Assembly (NCBI GenBank): GCA_044356825.1 | Contig: JBIKVM010000006.1 | Span: 1 to 41,068 of the forward strand | DNA: 41,068 bases | Source: JAUREX01 sp044356825 | GTDB lineage: Bacteria > Pseudomonadota > Alphaproteobacteria > Rhodobacterales > Rhodobacteraceae | Direction: 5' to 3' | Shown here: piece by piece, positions 1 to 7,256 of the stretch | Layout: each line of letters begins with the position of its first letter | Position numbering within the stretch: position 1 is the stretch's first letter | Made by a program: the position numbers and the translations under genes | The notes under the pieces: model-generated | What the model was told of the DNA's origin: nothing | Seen by the model: only the letters and a program-made list of their open reading frames with translations | Databases searched by the model: none

Positions 1-222
1 GCGAACGCCGATTTCGACGAGTTGCTGACGAAGGCTATGGCAATCGCCAACGCCGATGAGCGTCGGGTCGTGATGGAGCGGATCGAGCAGATCATGCAAG
101 AGCAGGGCGTGATGATCCAGCCCTACTGGCGCTCGCTCTTCCGCCACTTCGACGCCAAGGTGAAGGGCGCCGACATGCACCCGACATTCGAGCACCACCA
201 CTACAAGTGGTGGATCGCCTGA
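1..222 (+). CDS. Family 5 ABC transporter substrate-binding protein, C-terminal fragment
   Basis: Only the last 73 codons are in the window; the frame is open from base 1 and stops with TGA at 220-222. The peptide reads through a helix (ADERRVVMERIEQIMQEQG), then VMIQPYWRS and a tail ending HHHYKWWIA. The 'xxIxPYWxxLF' stretch close to the C terminus is typical of periplasmic dipeptide/oligopeptide binding proteins of the SBP_bac_5 family. Identity is supported by the permease and ATPase genes that follow in the same direction and make up a standard Dpp/Opp-type operon. The substrate cannot be told from this fragment. The protein would act in the periplasm, delivering ligand to the two permeases encoded at 326-2575. 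Confidence 0.8.
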   Translation, partial: ANADFDELLTKAMAIANADERRVVMERIEQIMQEQGVMIQPYWRSLFRHFDAKVKGADMHPTFEHHHYKWWIA

Positions 223-233
223 TCCACGACAGC

Positions 234-262
234 CCGGGCGCGCGGTCAGACCGCGCGCCCGG
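234..262 (+). promoter_or_regulatory. Strong intercistronic hairpin after the binding-protein gene
   Basis: A GC-only inverted repeat lies 11 bases after the binding-protein stop. The 13-base arms are 234-246 (ccgggcgcgcggt) and 250-262, with loop cag. No T-run follows, so this is not a classic intrinsic terminator. In ABC operons such hairpins commonly stabilise the binding-protein mRNA 3' end and lower expression of the downstream permeases. The role here is inferred from position. Confidence 0.5.
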
Positions 263-325
263 CGCCCCGAAGGGCACGACCCCCGCCGCCGCCCAGCCCC
301 AACGCGGGCGCGACATGGAGGCCTG

Positions 326-1408
326 ATGCTGCGTTTCCTTCTTCGGCGATCCGGTGTCATGGCGCTCACGGCGCTGTGCCTGACCTTTGTCGTCTTCTAC
401 CTCACGAACCTGCCGCCCAAGCTCGAACAGCTGGCCAAGACCGAAGCCTCGCAGCGGATGTCGGACGCCGAGGTCGAAAGCTGGATCGAACGCAACGGCT
501 ATGGCCGCCACGTCGTGCTGCGCTATGGCGAATGGCTGGGCGTCGTGCCGGGCTGGACACGCACCGAAGATGGCGTGACGCGCGGCCGCTGCATCCGCGG
601 TGACACCGCCGCCGCCGAGGCACCGCGCCATTGCGGCCTGCTGCAGGGGTCGTGGGGCTTCTCGACCGTCTTCAAGGAACCGGTCGCACAGGTCATCGCC
701 ACGAGCGTGTCCGCCACCGGCAAACTCATGGCGGCCGTCATGCTCGTGATGGTGCCCGCCTCTCTCATCCTCGGAGTTCTCGCGGGCATGCGCGAAGGCT
801 CGCGCACCGACCGCAGCCTCTCGACGGTCGCGATCGTCACGACGGCGACACCCGAATACGTCTCGGGCGTGATCCTCGTGGTCGTCTTCGCCTCCGCCAC
901 CGCCGGCATCTCGCCCATCCTCAACAGCTGGGGCTGGATCGAGGCCAAGACCCTCTTCATGGGCACGGCAACCTCGGCGATGGAAGACATCACCTTCTGG
1001 AACTTCACCCTCCCGGTCATGACGATCGCGCTCTACGCGATCGGCTACATCGCCCGCATGACCCGCGCCTCGATGGCCGAGGTGATGACCTCGCAGTACA
1101 TCCGCACGGCCCGGCTCAAGGGCGTCTCGTTCCCGGGCGTGATCATCCGGCACGCGCTGCGCAACGCCCTCATCGCCCCCTTCACCGTCATCATGCTGCA
1201 GTTTCCCTGGCTCCTGAACGGCGTCGTGATCACCGAGACCCTCTTCAACTACAAAGGCTTCGGCTGGACCCTCGTGCAGGCCGCGGGCAACAACGACATC
1301 GAGCTGCTTGCCGCATGCTCGGTGGTGGCCGTCCTCGTCGTGCTCGTGACACAGCTCATTTCCGACATCGGCTACGCGGCCCTCAACCCCCGCATCCGTC
1401 TCGGCTGA
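326..1408 (+). CDS. Peptide-type ABC transporter permease, DppB family
   Basis: This 360-residue inner-membrane permease is half of the translocation pore of a family-5 (dipeptide/oligopeptide) ABC importer. A first membrane segment sits at residues 10-30 (MALTALCLTFVVFYLT). A long periplasmic loop, about residues 31-125, carries GYGRHVVLRYGEW and a Cys pair (GRCIRG, RHCGLL). The binding-protein-dependent transport domain has the EAA-type coupling loop near residues 247-275 (RMTRASMAEVM, IRTARLKGVS, HALRNAL). The ATG follows a good ribosome site (tggagg at 316-321). The stop lies 12 bases before the next permease. The substrate is unknown; family membership is secure. Confidence 0.9.
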   Translation: MLRFLLRRSGVMALTALCLTFVVFYLTNLPPKLEQLAKTEASQRMSDAEVESWIERNGYGRHVVLRYGEWLGVVPGWTRTEDGVTRGRCIRGDTAAAEAPRHCGLLQGSWGFSTVFKEPVAQVIATSVSATGKLMAAVMLVMVPASLILGVLAGMREGSRTDRSLSTVAIVTTATPEYVSGVILVVVFASATAGISPILNSWGWIEAKTLFMGTATSAMEDITFWNFTLPVMTIALYAIGYIARMTRASMAEVMTSQYIRTARLKGVSFPGVIIRHALRNALIAPFTVIMLQFPWLLNGVVITETLFNYKGFGWTLVQAAGNNDIELLAACSVVAVLVVLVTQLISDIGYAALNPRIRLG

Positions 1409-1420
1409 AGGAGGGCAGGC

Positions 1421-2575
1421 ATGGAACCCCTCGGCACCGGCATGATCCTCGTCAAGGTCGCGGCACAATTCGCCCCGGTCTGGATCGCGCTTGTCCTGCT
1501 CTTCGCGGTCTCGATCGCCTTCCGCCGCCGACTGGCCCTCTATGGCCGCCTGTTCGAGAGCCCGATCGGCATGACGGGCTTCGCCATCGTCATGTTCTGG
1601 GTCTTCACCGCGATCTTCGCCGACCTCATCATCACCCACGACCCGCTGAGCCAGGTCTCGGGCATGAAGAACGCCCTGCCCGGTAGCCCGGTGCGCGGCG
1701 CGCCCGACAGCTGGTACCTCCTCGGCGGAGACAACCTCGCCCGCGACGTCTTCTCGCGCATGGTCATGGGCGCGCGCCGCGTGCTCGCCATCGCACCGGC
1801 CGCGACGGGCTTCGCCTTCATGGTGGGCATCATGCTCGGCCTCGCCGCCGGCTACTTCGGCGGCCGCGCCGACACGGTGCTGACCTTCCCCGCCAACCTC
1901 GTGCTCGCCTTCCCGGTGATCTTGCTCTTCTATCTCCTCGTCACCCCCGAGATCCGCCAAACCGGCATCCCGACGGTGCTCGCCGCCATCCTCTTCGCCT
2001 TCCCGATCGCCTTTCTCGTCGTACTCTGGAACAGCCGCTACCGCACGACCCCCGCAGCACGCAACCTGCGCGTGGGCCTCACCCTCGCAATCGGACTCTG
2101 GGCCTATGCGGGCCTTGCCTTCAATGCCGATCCGCTCGGCATCTGGTCGATGGACCCCAATCTTCTCAACGTCTTCGTCTCCGTCGTCTTCGTGAACGCC
2201 CCCACCGTCTTCCGCATCGTCCGCGGCCTCACGCTCGATCTCAAGGAGCGCGAATACGTGGCCGCCGCCCAGACCCGCGGCGAGGGGCCGTTCTACATCA
2301 TGCTGTGGGAAATCCTGCCCAACGCGCGCGGACCCCTGATCGTCGATTTCTGCCTGCGGGTGGGCTACACCACGATCCTGCTCGGCACGCTCGGCTTCTT
2401 CGGCCTCGGCGTCAGCCCCGAAAGCCCCGACTGGGGCTCGACCATCAACGAGGGGCGCAAGCTCCTCGTGATGTTCCCCCACCCTGCCATCGTGCCCGCC
2501 CTTGCCCTCATGAGCCTCGTTCTGGGCCTCAACCTCCTCGCCGACGGCCTGCGCGAGGAAAGCCTCAGGGACTGA
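1421..2575 (+). CDS. Peptide-type ABC transporter permease, DppC family
   Basis: This 384-residue inner-membrane protein is the partner of the upstream DppB-type permease. An N-terminal membrane segment (residues about 10-27) is followed by the OppC N-terminal module (YGRLFESPIGMTGF). Then comes the periplasmic stretch with YLLGGDNLARDVFSRMVMGARR, a segment highly characteristic of DppC/OppC, and a block of further helices. The EAA loop is YVAAAQTRGEGPFYIM with LPNARGPLIVD. The ending GFFGLGVSPESPDWGSTINEGR is also classic for the family. At 384 residues it is longer than the usual 280-300; the extra length is about residues 160-260, with additional hydrophobic segments. Ribosome site ggaggg at 1410-1415. 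Co-transcribed with the genes on both sides. Confidence 0.9.
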   Translation: MEPLGTGMILVKVAAQFAPVWIALVLLFAVSIAFRRRLALYGRLFESPIGMTGFAIVMFWVFTAIFADLIITHDPLSQVSGMKNALPGSPVRGAPDSWYLLGGDNLARDVFSRMVMGARRVLAIAPAATGFAFMVGIMLGLAAGYFGGRADTVLTFPANLVLAFPVILLFYLLVTPEIRQTGIPTVLAAILFAFPIAFLVVLWNSRYRTTPAARNLRVGLTLAIGLWAYAGLAFNADPLGIWSMDPNLLNVFVSVVFVNAPTVFRIVRGLTLDLKEREYVAAAQTRGEGPFYIMLWEILPNARGPLIVDFCLRVGYTTILLGTLGFFGLGVSPESPDWGSTINEGRKLLVMFPHPAIVPALALMSLVLGLNLLADGLREESLRD

Positions 2576-2600
2576 CCGATGCCCGACCTCCCCCCCATCT

Positions 2601-2642
2601 TCTGCCTTGAAATATCCCGGGGGCGCGGGGGCAGCGCCCCCG
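2601..2642 (+). repeat. REP-like extragenic hairpin with the tgaaatatcccggggg core
   Basis: Between the second permease and the ATPase gene sits tctgccttgaaatatcccgg running into a GC hairpin: arm cgggggcgc at 2618-2626, loop gggggca, arm gcgcccccg at 2634-2642. The TGAAATATCC-GGGGG plus hairpin layout is one I recall as widely dispersed between genes of Rhodobacteraceae. It is the only copy I found in this window, so its repeat nature is remembered knowledge, not shown here. It may act as an mRNA stability element between permease and ATPase cistrons. Confidence 0.5.
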
Positions 2643-2673
2643 CTCCCGTCGCGGCTGCCCGGGGTCCGCGCGC

Positions 2674-4788
2674 ATGACCGCCTGGACACCCGACCAGCCC
2701 ATCCTCGAGATCGAGAACCTCTCGATCTCCTTCGCCACGCGCCTGCGCGACATCCCCGCGGTGATGGATTTCTCGCTTCGCCTGATGGCGGGCGAGGCGA
2801 TGGGGCTCGTGGGCGAATCGGGTTGCGGCAAGTCGACGGTCGCGCTCGGGATCATGCGCGATCTGGGGCGCACCGGCCGGATCGCCGGCGGGCGGATCCT
2901 CTTCAAGGGCCAGGACCTCGCAACCATGTCCGAGGCCGGCCTGCGCCGCATCCGGGGCAGCCAGATCGCGATGATCTACCAGGAGCCGATGGCGAGCCTC
3001 AACCCGGCGATGAAGATCGGCGCACAGCTTGCCGAGGTGCCGATGATCCACGAGGGGATGGATCGCGCGCGCGCCTGGGATCTCGCGGCAAAGATGGTCG
3101 CGGATGTCCGCCTGCCCGACCCCGCGCGCATCCTGCAGAGCTATCCCCACCAGCTTTCGGGCGGCCAGCAGCAGCGCATCGTCATCGCCATGGCGCTGAT
3201 GTCGAAGCCCGCCCTTCTCATCCTCGACGAGCCGACCACCGCGCTCGATGTCACGGTCGAGGCGGGGATCGTCGATCTTGTCAAGGAGCTCGGCCGCACC
3301 ACCGGCACGGCGATGCTCTTCATCAGCCACAACCTCGGGCTCGTCCTCGATGTCTGCGACCGCATCTGCGTGATGTATTCGGGCGAGGCGGTCGAGACCG
3401 GGCGGATCGAGGATGTGTTCGACACGATGCGCCACCCCTACACGCAGGCGCTCTTCCGCTCGATCCCGCTGCCCGGGGCCGACAAGACGGCGCGCCCGCT
3501 CGTGCCCATCCCGGGCAACTTCCCGCTGCCGCACGAGCGCCCGCAGGGCTGCAACTTCGGACCCCGCTGCAGCTATTTCCGCGCCGGCACCTGCGATGCG
3601 CCCGAGGGCATCGCGATGGCGCCCGTCGCGGGCGATGCCCGCCACGACAGCCGCTGTGCCCGCATGGCCGAAATCGACTGGTCCACCCCCCCGGCCGTGG
3701 CCGGGACCCAAGCGCGCGCCGCCCTGGGCGAGCCCGTCCTGCAGGTCGAGGGCTTGCGGAAATACTACGATGTCTCCTCGGGCATGTTCGGCACCGGATC
3801 GCGCCGGGTCGTGAAGGCCAACGAGACGCTGAGCTTTTCCGCGCGCCGGGGCGAGACTCTTGCCATCGTGGGCGAATCGGGCTGCGGCAAGTCCACCTTC
3901 GCCAAGGTGCTGATGGGCCTCGAGACCGCGACCGCGGGCGAGATCAGTCTCTTTGGTGCCCGGGTGGAGCGGATGCCGATCGAGCAGCGCCCGACCGAGA
4001 CGGTATCGGGCGTGCAGATGATCTTCCAGAACCCCTTCGACACGCTCAATCCCTCGATGACCGTCGGCCGCCAGATCATCCGCGCACTCGAGGTCTTCGT
4101 TCAGGGCGGATCGGACGCCGCGCGCGAGGCGCGGATGCTCGAACTCCTCGACCTCGTGCGCCTGCCGCGTGCCTTCGCAACGCGGATGCCGCGCCAGCTT
4201 TCGGGTGGGCAGAAACAGCGCGTGGGCATCGCGCGCGCCTTCGCCGGGGGCGCCAAGGTCGTGGTCGCGGATGAGCCGGTCTCGGCGCTCGACGTGTCGG
4301 TGCAGGCGGCGGTGACAGCGCTTCTGACCGACATCCAGCGCGAGAACGGCACGACTCTGCTGTTCATCAGCCACGACCTGTCGATCGTGCGCTATCTCTC
4401 GGACCGTGTCCTCGTCATGTATCTGGGCCATGTCGTGGAAATCGGAACGACCGATCAGGTCTTTTCCCCGCCCTATCACCCCTATACCGAGGCGCTGCTG
4501 TCGGCCGTGCCCATCGCCGACACGCGCGTCACCCGCAAGCGCATCGTGCTCGAGGGTGACATCCCCTCGGCCATGAATCCGCCTCCCGGCTGCCCCTTCC
4601 AGACGCGCTGCCGCTGGAAGGCCCGGGTCGCGGGCGGTCTGTGCGAAACCGAGGTGCCCCCCCTGCGGGAGCTTGCGCCGGGCCATGCGATCCGCTGCCA
4701 TCTCGCGGCCGAGGATCTCGCGCGGATGGAGCCGGTCATCACGCTCGGCGCAGAGACGGCGCGCGAGGATCAGGCCGAGATCGTCTGA
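2674..4788 (+). CDS. Fused double ATPase of a peptide-type ABC transporter (DppD-DppF fusion)
   Basis: This 704-residue cytoplasmic protein carries two complete nucleotide-binding domains that power the importer made by the preceding permeases. Domain 1 has Walker A GESGCGKST from residue 47, signature LSGGQQQR and Walker B LLILDEPTTALD. It ends in an oligopeptide-transporter C-terminal region (RHPYTQALFRSIP) with a Cys-rich tail (CNFGPRCSYFRAGTC). Domain 2 has Walker A from residue 400, LSGGQKQR and VVVADEPVSALD, again followed by YHPYTEALLSAVP and CPFQTRC. Each half is a normal OppD/OppF-length unit, so this is a true fusion. The ATG lacks a strong ribosome site (only gggg 10-14 bases upstream). 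Its last 19 bases overlap the convergent gene at 4770-5084. Confidence 0.93.
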   Translation: MTAWTPDQPILEIENLSISFATRLRDIPAVMDFSLRLMAGEAMGLVGESGCGKSTVALGIMRDLGRTGRIAGGRILFKGQDLATMSEAGLRRIRGSQIAMIYQEPMASLNPAMKIGAQLAEVPMIHEGMDRARAWDLAAKMVADVRLPDPARILQSYPHQLSGGQQQRIVIAMALMSKPALLILDEPTTALDVTVEAGIVDLVKELGRTTGTAMLFISHNLGLVLDVCDRICVMYSGEAVETGRIEDVFDTMRHPYTQALFRSIPLPGADKTARPLVPIPGNFPLPHERPQGCNFGPRCSYFRAGTCDAPEGIAMAPVAGDARHDSRCARMAEIDWSTPPAVAGTQARAALGEPVLQVEGLRKYYDVSSGMFGTGSRRVVKANETLSFSARRGETLAIVGESGCGKSTFAKVLMGLETATAGEISLFGARVERMPIEQRPTETVSGVQMIFQNPFDTLNPSMTVGRQIIRALEVFVQGGSDAAREARMLELLDLVRLPRAFATRMPRQLSGGQKQRVGIARAFAGGAKVVVADEPVSALDVSVQAAVTALLTDIQRENGTTLLFISHDLSIVRYLSDRVLVMYLGHVVEIGTTDQVFSPPYHPYTEALLSAVPIADTRVTRKRIVLEGDIPSAMNPPPGCPFQTRCRWKARVAGGLCETEVPPLRELAPGHAIRCHLAAEDLARMEPVITLGAETAREDQAEIV

Positions 4789-5084
4789 ACCGCCTCGAAG
4801 ATCTCGAGCTCGGGCGGGCCGAGGTAGATCTCGGCATGCGACCCAGCCCCGCGATGGGCGGCGCGGAACGCCTCGGAGCGCGTCCAGTCGGTGAAGGCCT
4901 GCTCGGAGGCCCAGAGCGTGTGCGAGGCATAGAGGCGATAGCCCTCGCGCTCGGGCCCCTTCATGAGGTGAAAGGCGACAAAGCCCTTGACCTCGGGCAG
5001 ATGACTGTCGCGCCCGGTCCAGATCGCCTCGAAGGCGCCCTCCTGCCCGGGCCGGACCTTGAAGCGGTTCATGGTCAGGAACAT
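4770..5084 (-). CDS. Antibiotic biosynthesis monooxygenase (ABM) domain protein
   Basis: A 104-residue, single-domain protein of the dimeric alpha+beta-barrel superfamily. The opening MFLTMNRFKVRPGQEGAFEA matches the ABM/IsdG-type start (beta strand, then a helix with GxExxFE). FVAFHLMKG and YRLYASHTLWASEQAFTDW correspond to the central strands and the second helix, followed by SEAFRAAHRGA. The N-M/R-F near the start and the conserved W and H resemble IsdG/HmoB-like haem-degrading members, but the function cannot be fixed from this. It would be a soluble cytoplasmic enzyme. It is convergent with and overlaps the ABC ATPase gene by 19 bases, and diverges from pth. Confidence 0.75.
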   Translation of the reverse strand: MFLTMNRFKVRPGQEGAFEAIWTGRDSHLPEVKGFVAFHLMKGPEREGYRLYASHTLWASEQAFTDWTRSEAFRAAHRGAGSHAEIYLGPPELEIFEAVQTISA

Positions 5085-5156
5085 GAGGCCCTCCGTCTTG
5101 CTGCCTGCGCCGACTATCGCGGCACGGGCAGGCGCCGGTCAAGCCCGCGGCAAAGG

Positions 5157-5185
5157 TTGAGGGCGGGGGCCGGCGGGTCTATATC
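5157..5185 (+). promoter_or_regulatory. Predicted sigma-70 promoter of pth
   Basis: ttgagg (5157-5162) and tatatc (5180-5185) are separated by exactly 17 bases and lie 30 bases before the pth ATG. Both hexamers are close to the housekeeping consensus. The position in the divergent gap between the ABM gene and pth fits. This is sequence-based prediction only. Confidence 0.5.
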
Positions 5186-5214
5186 GGGGCGGTGACAGCG
5201 CGGGACGGGCGGCG

Positions 5215-5889
5215 ATGAAACTCTGGGCAGGGCTCGGCAATCCGGGCGCGCAATACGCCGGCAACCGCCACAACGTGGGGTTCATGGCGCTTGATCGGAT
5301 CGCGGCCGACCACGGCTTCGGCCCCTGGCGCAAGGGTTTTCAGGGGCAGATGGCCGAGGGCCGCATCGGGGCCGAGCGGATCGTGCTGCTGAAGCCCCAG
5401 ACCTTCATGAACCTCTCGGGCCAGTCGGTGGGCGAGGCGGTGCGCTTTCACAAGATCGACCCCGCCGATGTCACCGTCTTTCATGATGAGCTCGACCTCG
5501 CGCCGGGGCGGGTGCGGCACAAGCGGGGCGGGGGGCACGCGGGGCACAACGGCCTGCGCTCGATCCACGCCCATATCGGCGAGGGCTATGACCGCGTGCG
5601 CATCGGCATCGGCCATCCGGGCCACAAGGACGCGGTCGCGGGCTATGTGCTGCACGATTTCGCCCGCGCCGATGAGGCGTGGCTCGACGACGTGCTGCGC
5701 GGGATGGCGGACGGCGCGCCGGCGCTGGCCGCGGGCGATGCGGCGGGGTTCATGAACGCGGTCGCGCTGCGCACCGCCCCGCCCCGCCCCCCGAGCGGGA
5801 CACGCCCGGTCGTGGCCCCCGCACCGCCCGCCCGCTCGACGCCGCCCGAGGCGAACCCGCTGCGCCGCCTCCTCGACCGGTTCTCGTGA
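5215..5889 (+). CDS. pth: Peptidyl-tRNA hydrolase
   Basis: Pth hydrolyses the ester bond of peptidyl-tRNAs dropped from ribosomes, recycling tRNA; it is an essential cytoplasmic enzyme. The 224-residue protein shows all the hallmarks: KLWAGLGNPGAQYAGNRHNVGF at the start with the catalytic His19, LLKPQTFMNLSG with the substrate-binding Asn, HDELDL with the conserved Asp, and GGGHAGHNGLRSI. About 190 residues form the core. The last 35 or so are a Pro/Ala-rich linker and a basic tail (NPLRRLLDRFS), an extension often seen in alphaproteobacteria. The ATG sits 30 bases below a predicted promoter. The next gene starts 11 bases after the stop, so they are probably co-transcribed. Confidence 0.97.
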   Translation: MKLWAGLGNPGAQYAGNRHNVGFMALDRIAADHGFGPWRKGFQGQMAEGRIGAERIVLLKPQTFMNLSGQSVGEAVRFHKIDPADVTVFHDELDLAPGRVRHKRGGGHAGHNGLRSIHAHIGEGYDRVRIGIGHPGHKDAVAGYVLHDFARADEAWLDDVLRGMADGAPALAAGDAAGFMNAVALRTAPPRPPSGTRPVVAPAPPARSTPPEANPLRRLLDRFS

Positions 5890-5900
5890 AAGGTGATGCG

Positions 5901-6281
5901 ATGACGACGATGGAGCCTTCGCTGAACGTGCTCGGCGGCCCGCTCGAGCCCTGTTCGACCGCCCCGCTCACGGGGTTCTTCCGTGACGGGCACTGCAACA
6001 CCTGCGCCGAGGATCGCGGGCGCCACACCGTCTGCGCGGTGATGACGGCCGAGTTCCTCGCGCTGTCGAAATATCTCGGCAACGACCTCTCGACGCCACG
6101 GCCCGAATACCGCTTTGCCGGGCTGAAGCCGGGGGATTGCTGGTGCCTGTGCGCCGCGCGTTTCCTCCAGGCGCATGAGGAAGGGGCCGCGCCGCAGATC
6201 CGGCTGGCCGCGACGCACGCCCGCACGCTCGAGATCGTGCCGCTGGAGGTGCTGCGCGCCCACGCCCTCGACGCGGGCTGA
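5901..6281 (+). CDS. DUF2237 family protein
   Basis: A 126-residue cytoplasmic protein of the DUF2237 family; its biochemical function is not established. Recognised from LNVLGGPLEPCS, PLTGFFRDGHCNTC, EDRGRHTVCAVMTAEFL, FSKYLGND-type LSKYLGNDLSTP and PGDCWCLCAARF, with at least seven conserved cysteines that suggest metal or redox chemistry. The ATG at 5901 is chosen because aaaggtg lies just upstream and the family normally begins a few residues before NVLGxPL; longer in-frame starts run into pth. It is 11 bases after pth and convergent with the S74-domain gene 4 bases downstream. Confidence 0.85.
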   Translation: MTTMEPSLNVLGGPLEPCSTAPLTGFFRDGHCNTCAEDRGRHTVCAVMTAEFLALSKYLGNDLSTPRPEYRFAGLKPGDCWCLCAARFLQAHEEGAAPQIRLAATHARTLEIVPLEVLRAHALDAG

Positions 6282-6285
6282 CGCC

Positions 6286-6924
6286 TCAGGGGGCCGCGGC
6301 CTCGATCAGGCGGGGGGCGTCGCGCAGGCGCGCCACCTCGGCCTCGAGCGTCAGCACCCGCGCCTCGAGTTCCTGCACCGCGGCGACGAGGGGGGCGATG
6401 ATCTGGTCGTATTCGACCGACATGATCCCCGTCGCGGGGTCGGTCGCGACCAGATCGGGAAACTCGGCCGCGACATCCTGCGCGACAAAGCCCATCGCCG
6501 GCCGGCCATCGGCCTTCATCCGGTAGGCGACGGGGATCAGCCGCGTCACCACCGGCAGACCGGCCAGCGCCGCGATGTCGGTCTTGAGCCGCCGGTCCGA
6601 GGTGTGGAAATAGACCCCGCTCCAGTGCTCGGCCGCGGTGACGCGCGTCGTCGTGCGGATTTCTCCCGATGCACTGATGCTCGAGGCGGCAAGGATCGCC
6701 ATCGCGTTCATGTTGAGCGGCAGGACCGCGGTATGGTTGCCGAGGTTGTCGCCCGGGGTGTTCGTATCTTGCCACTCGGCGAAGTTCACGCCCGTGCTGT
6801 CGAGCGGGCTGAGAGCGGTTCCATCGGTGGTCGAGCGAGTCTGGGCGATGGCGGCGCCGCAAAAAAGGGCTGCCGAAAGAACCGCCACGAAGGTGGGCAG
6901 AAACGGGCTGCGGTCAATCTTCAT
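6286..6924 (-). CDS. Secreted protein with C-terminal Peptidase_S74 (tail-fibre intramolecular chaperone) domain
   Basis: A 212-residue exported protein. Residues 1-27 form a signal peptide (MKIDRSPFL, a hydrophobic core, then GAAIA-Q). Residues about 28-108 contain GDNLGNHTA and LNMN, a module frequent in phage tail-fibre and adhesin proteins. From about residue 105 the S74/ICA domain begins with HTSDRRLKTDI. Ser109 of the S-D-x-R-L-K motif marks the expected autocleavage site. YRMKADGRPAMGFVAQDV, SVEYDQIIAPLVAAVQELE and a terminal coiled coil follow. Such domains trimerise fibres and then cut themselves off. The gene is divergent from the major pilin gene pilS, which suggests a role on the pilus or cell surface; that link is inference. 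The ATG at 6924 is preferred to a TTG three codons upstream. Confidence 0.8.
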   Translation of the reverse strand: MKIDRSPFLPTFVAVLSAALFCGAAIAQTRSTTDGTALSPLDSTGVNFAEWQDTNTPGDNLGNHTAVLPLNMNAMAILAASSISASGEIRTTTRVTAAEHWSGVYFHTSDRRLKTDIAALAGLPVVTRLIPVAYRMKADGRPAMGFVAQDVAAEFPDLVATDPATGIMSVEYDQIIAPLVAAVQELEARVLTLEAEVARLRDAPRLIEAAAP

Positions 6925-7256
6925 GTGCGACAATCCCGGGGTAGCAATGTCCGGAACCTAGCAGAAACCAGCCCGCCGCGCCACAAGAATCGCGGAGGCC
7001 CCGAAGACCGATTCTGTCGCGCAATCGGCGGTTGCGCAGCCCCGGCTTGTCGCACAACCCCGAATCGTCGCCGATCTGCGAGTTGTGGGAAACTGTGGCA
7101 TTTCTGCCGCTCTTCTGGGGCCGAAACGGGGCAAGGAGTGTGACAGGGGTCAATTTTCTTGTCTTTTCGTGAGCCCGACGGCACAACTTCACGCATTGGG
7201 GGAAGTAGTTGTCACCAATTCAATCGAGCAGCACATAACCAAGGATGGGTTTCACC
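6925..7256. promoter_or_regulatory. Divergent control region between the S74-domain gene and pilS
   Basis: No gene was found in these 332 bases. The region holds two perfect inverted repeats: gcgcaa-N7-ttgcgc at 7019-7037 and ttgt-cgc-acaa at 7047-7057. It also has a T-rich stretch near 7151-7168. These are candidate operators for shared control of both genes. The ribosome site of pilS is aaggat at 7241-7246. No convincing sigma-70 hexamer pair with good spacing was found. Confidence 0.4.

Noticed and set aside
92..2689. An 865-codon open frame on the minus strand opposite the permease genes
   Set aside because: It is antisense to two clear ABC permeases. Its translation is His/Glu/Asp/Arg-rich low-complexity text with no fold-like pattern, as expected for a shadow frame in GC-rich coding DNA.
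2365..5142. A 925-codon open frame on the minus strand opposite the ABC ATPase gene
   Set aside because: Same reasons: antisense to a gene with full Walker and signature motifs, unnatural composition. Only the separate ABM-domain frame at 4770-5084 has protein-like content.
5468..5755. Overlapping 95-codon frame inside pth
   Set aside because: Ser/Arg/Ala-rich out-of-frame shadow of a highly conserved gene.
7098..7109. A sigma-54-like tggcatttctgc upstream of pilS
   Set aside because: The distance between the GG and GC elements is three bases too short for a -24/-12 promoter.
7209..7239. ttgtca ... cataac as a sigma-70 promoter for pilS
   Set aside because: The 19-base spacer is too long and the implied transcript would start at or within the ribosome-binding region.
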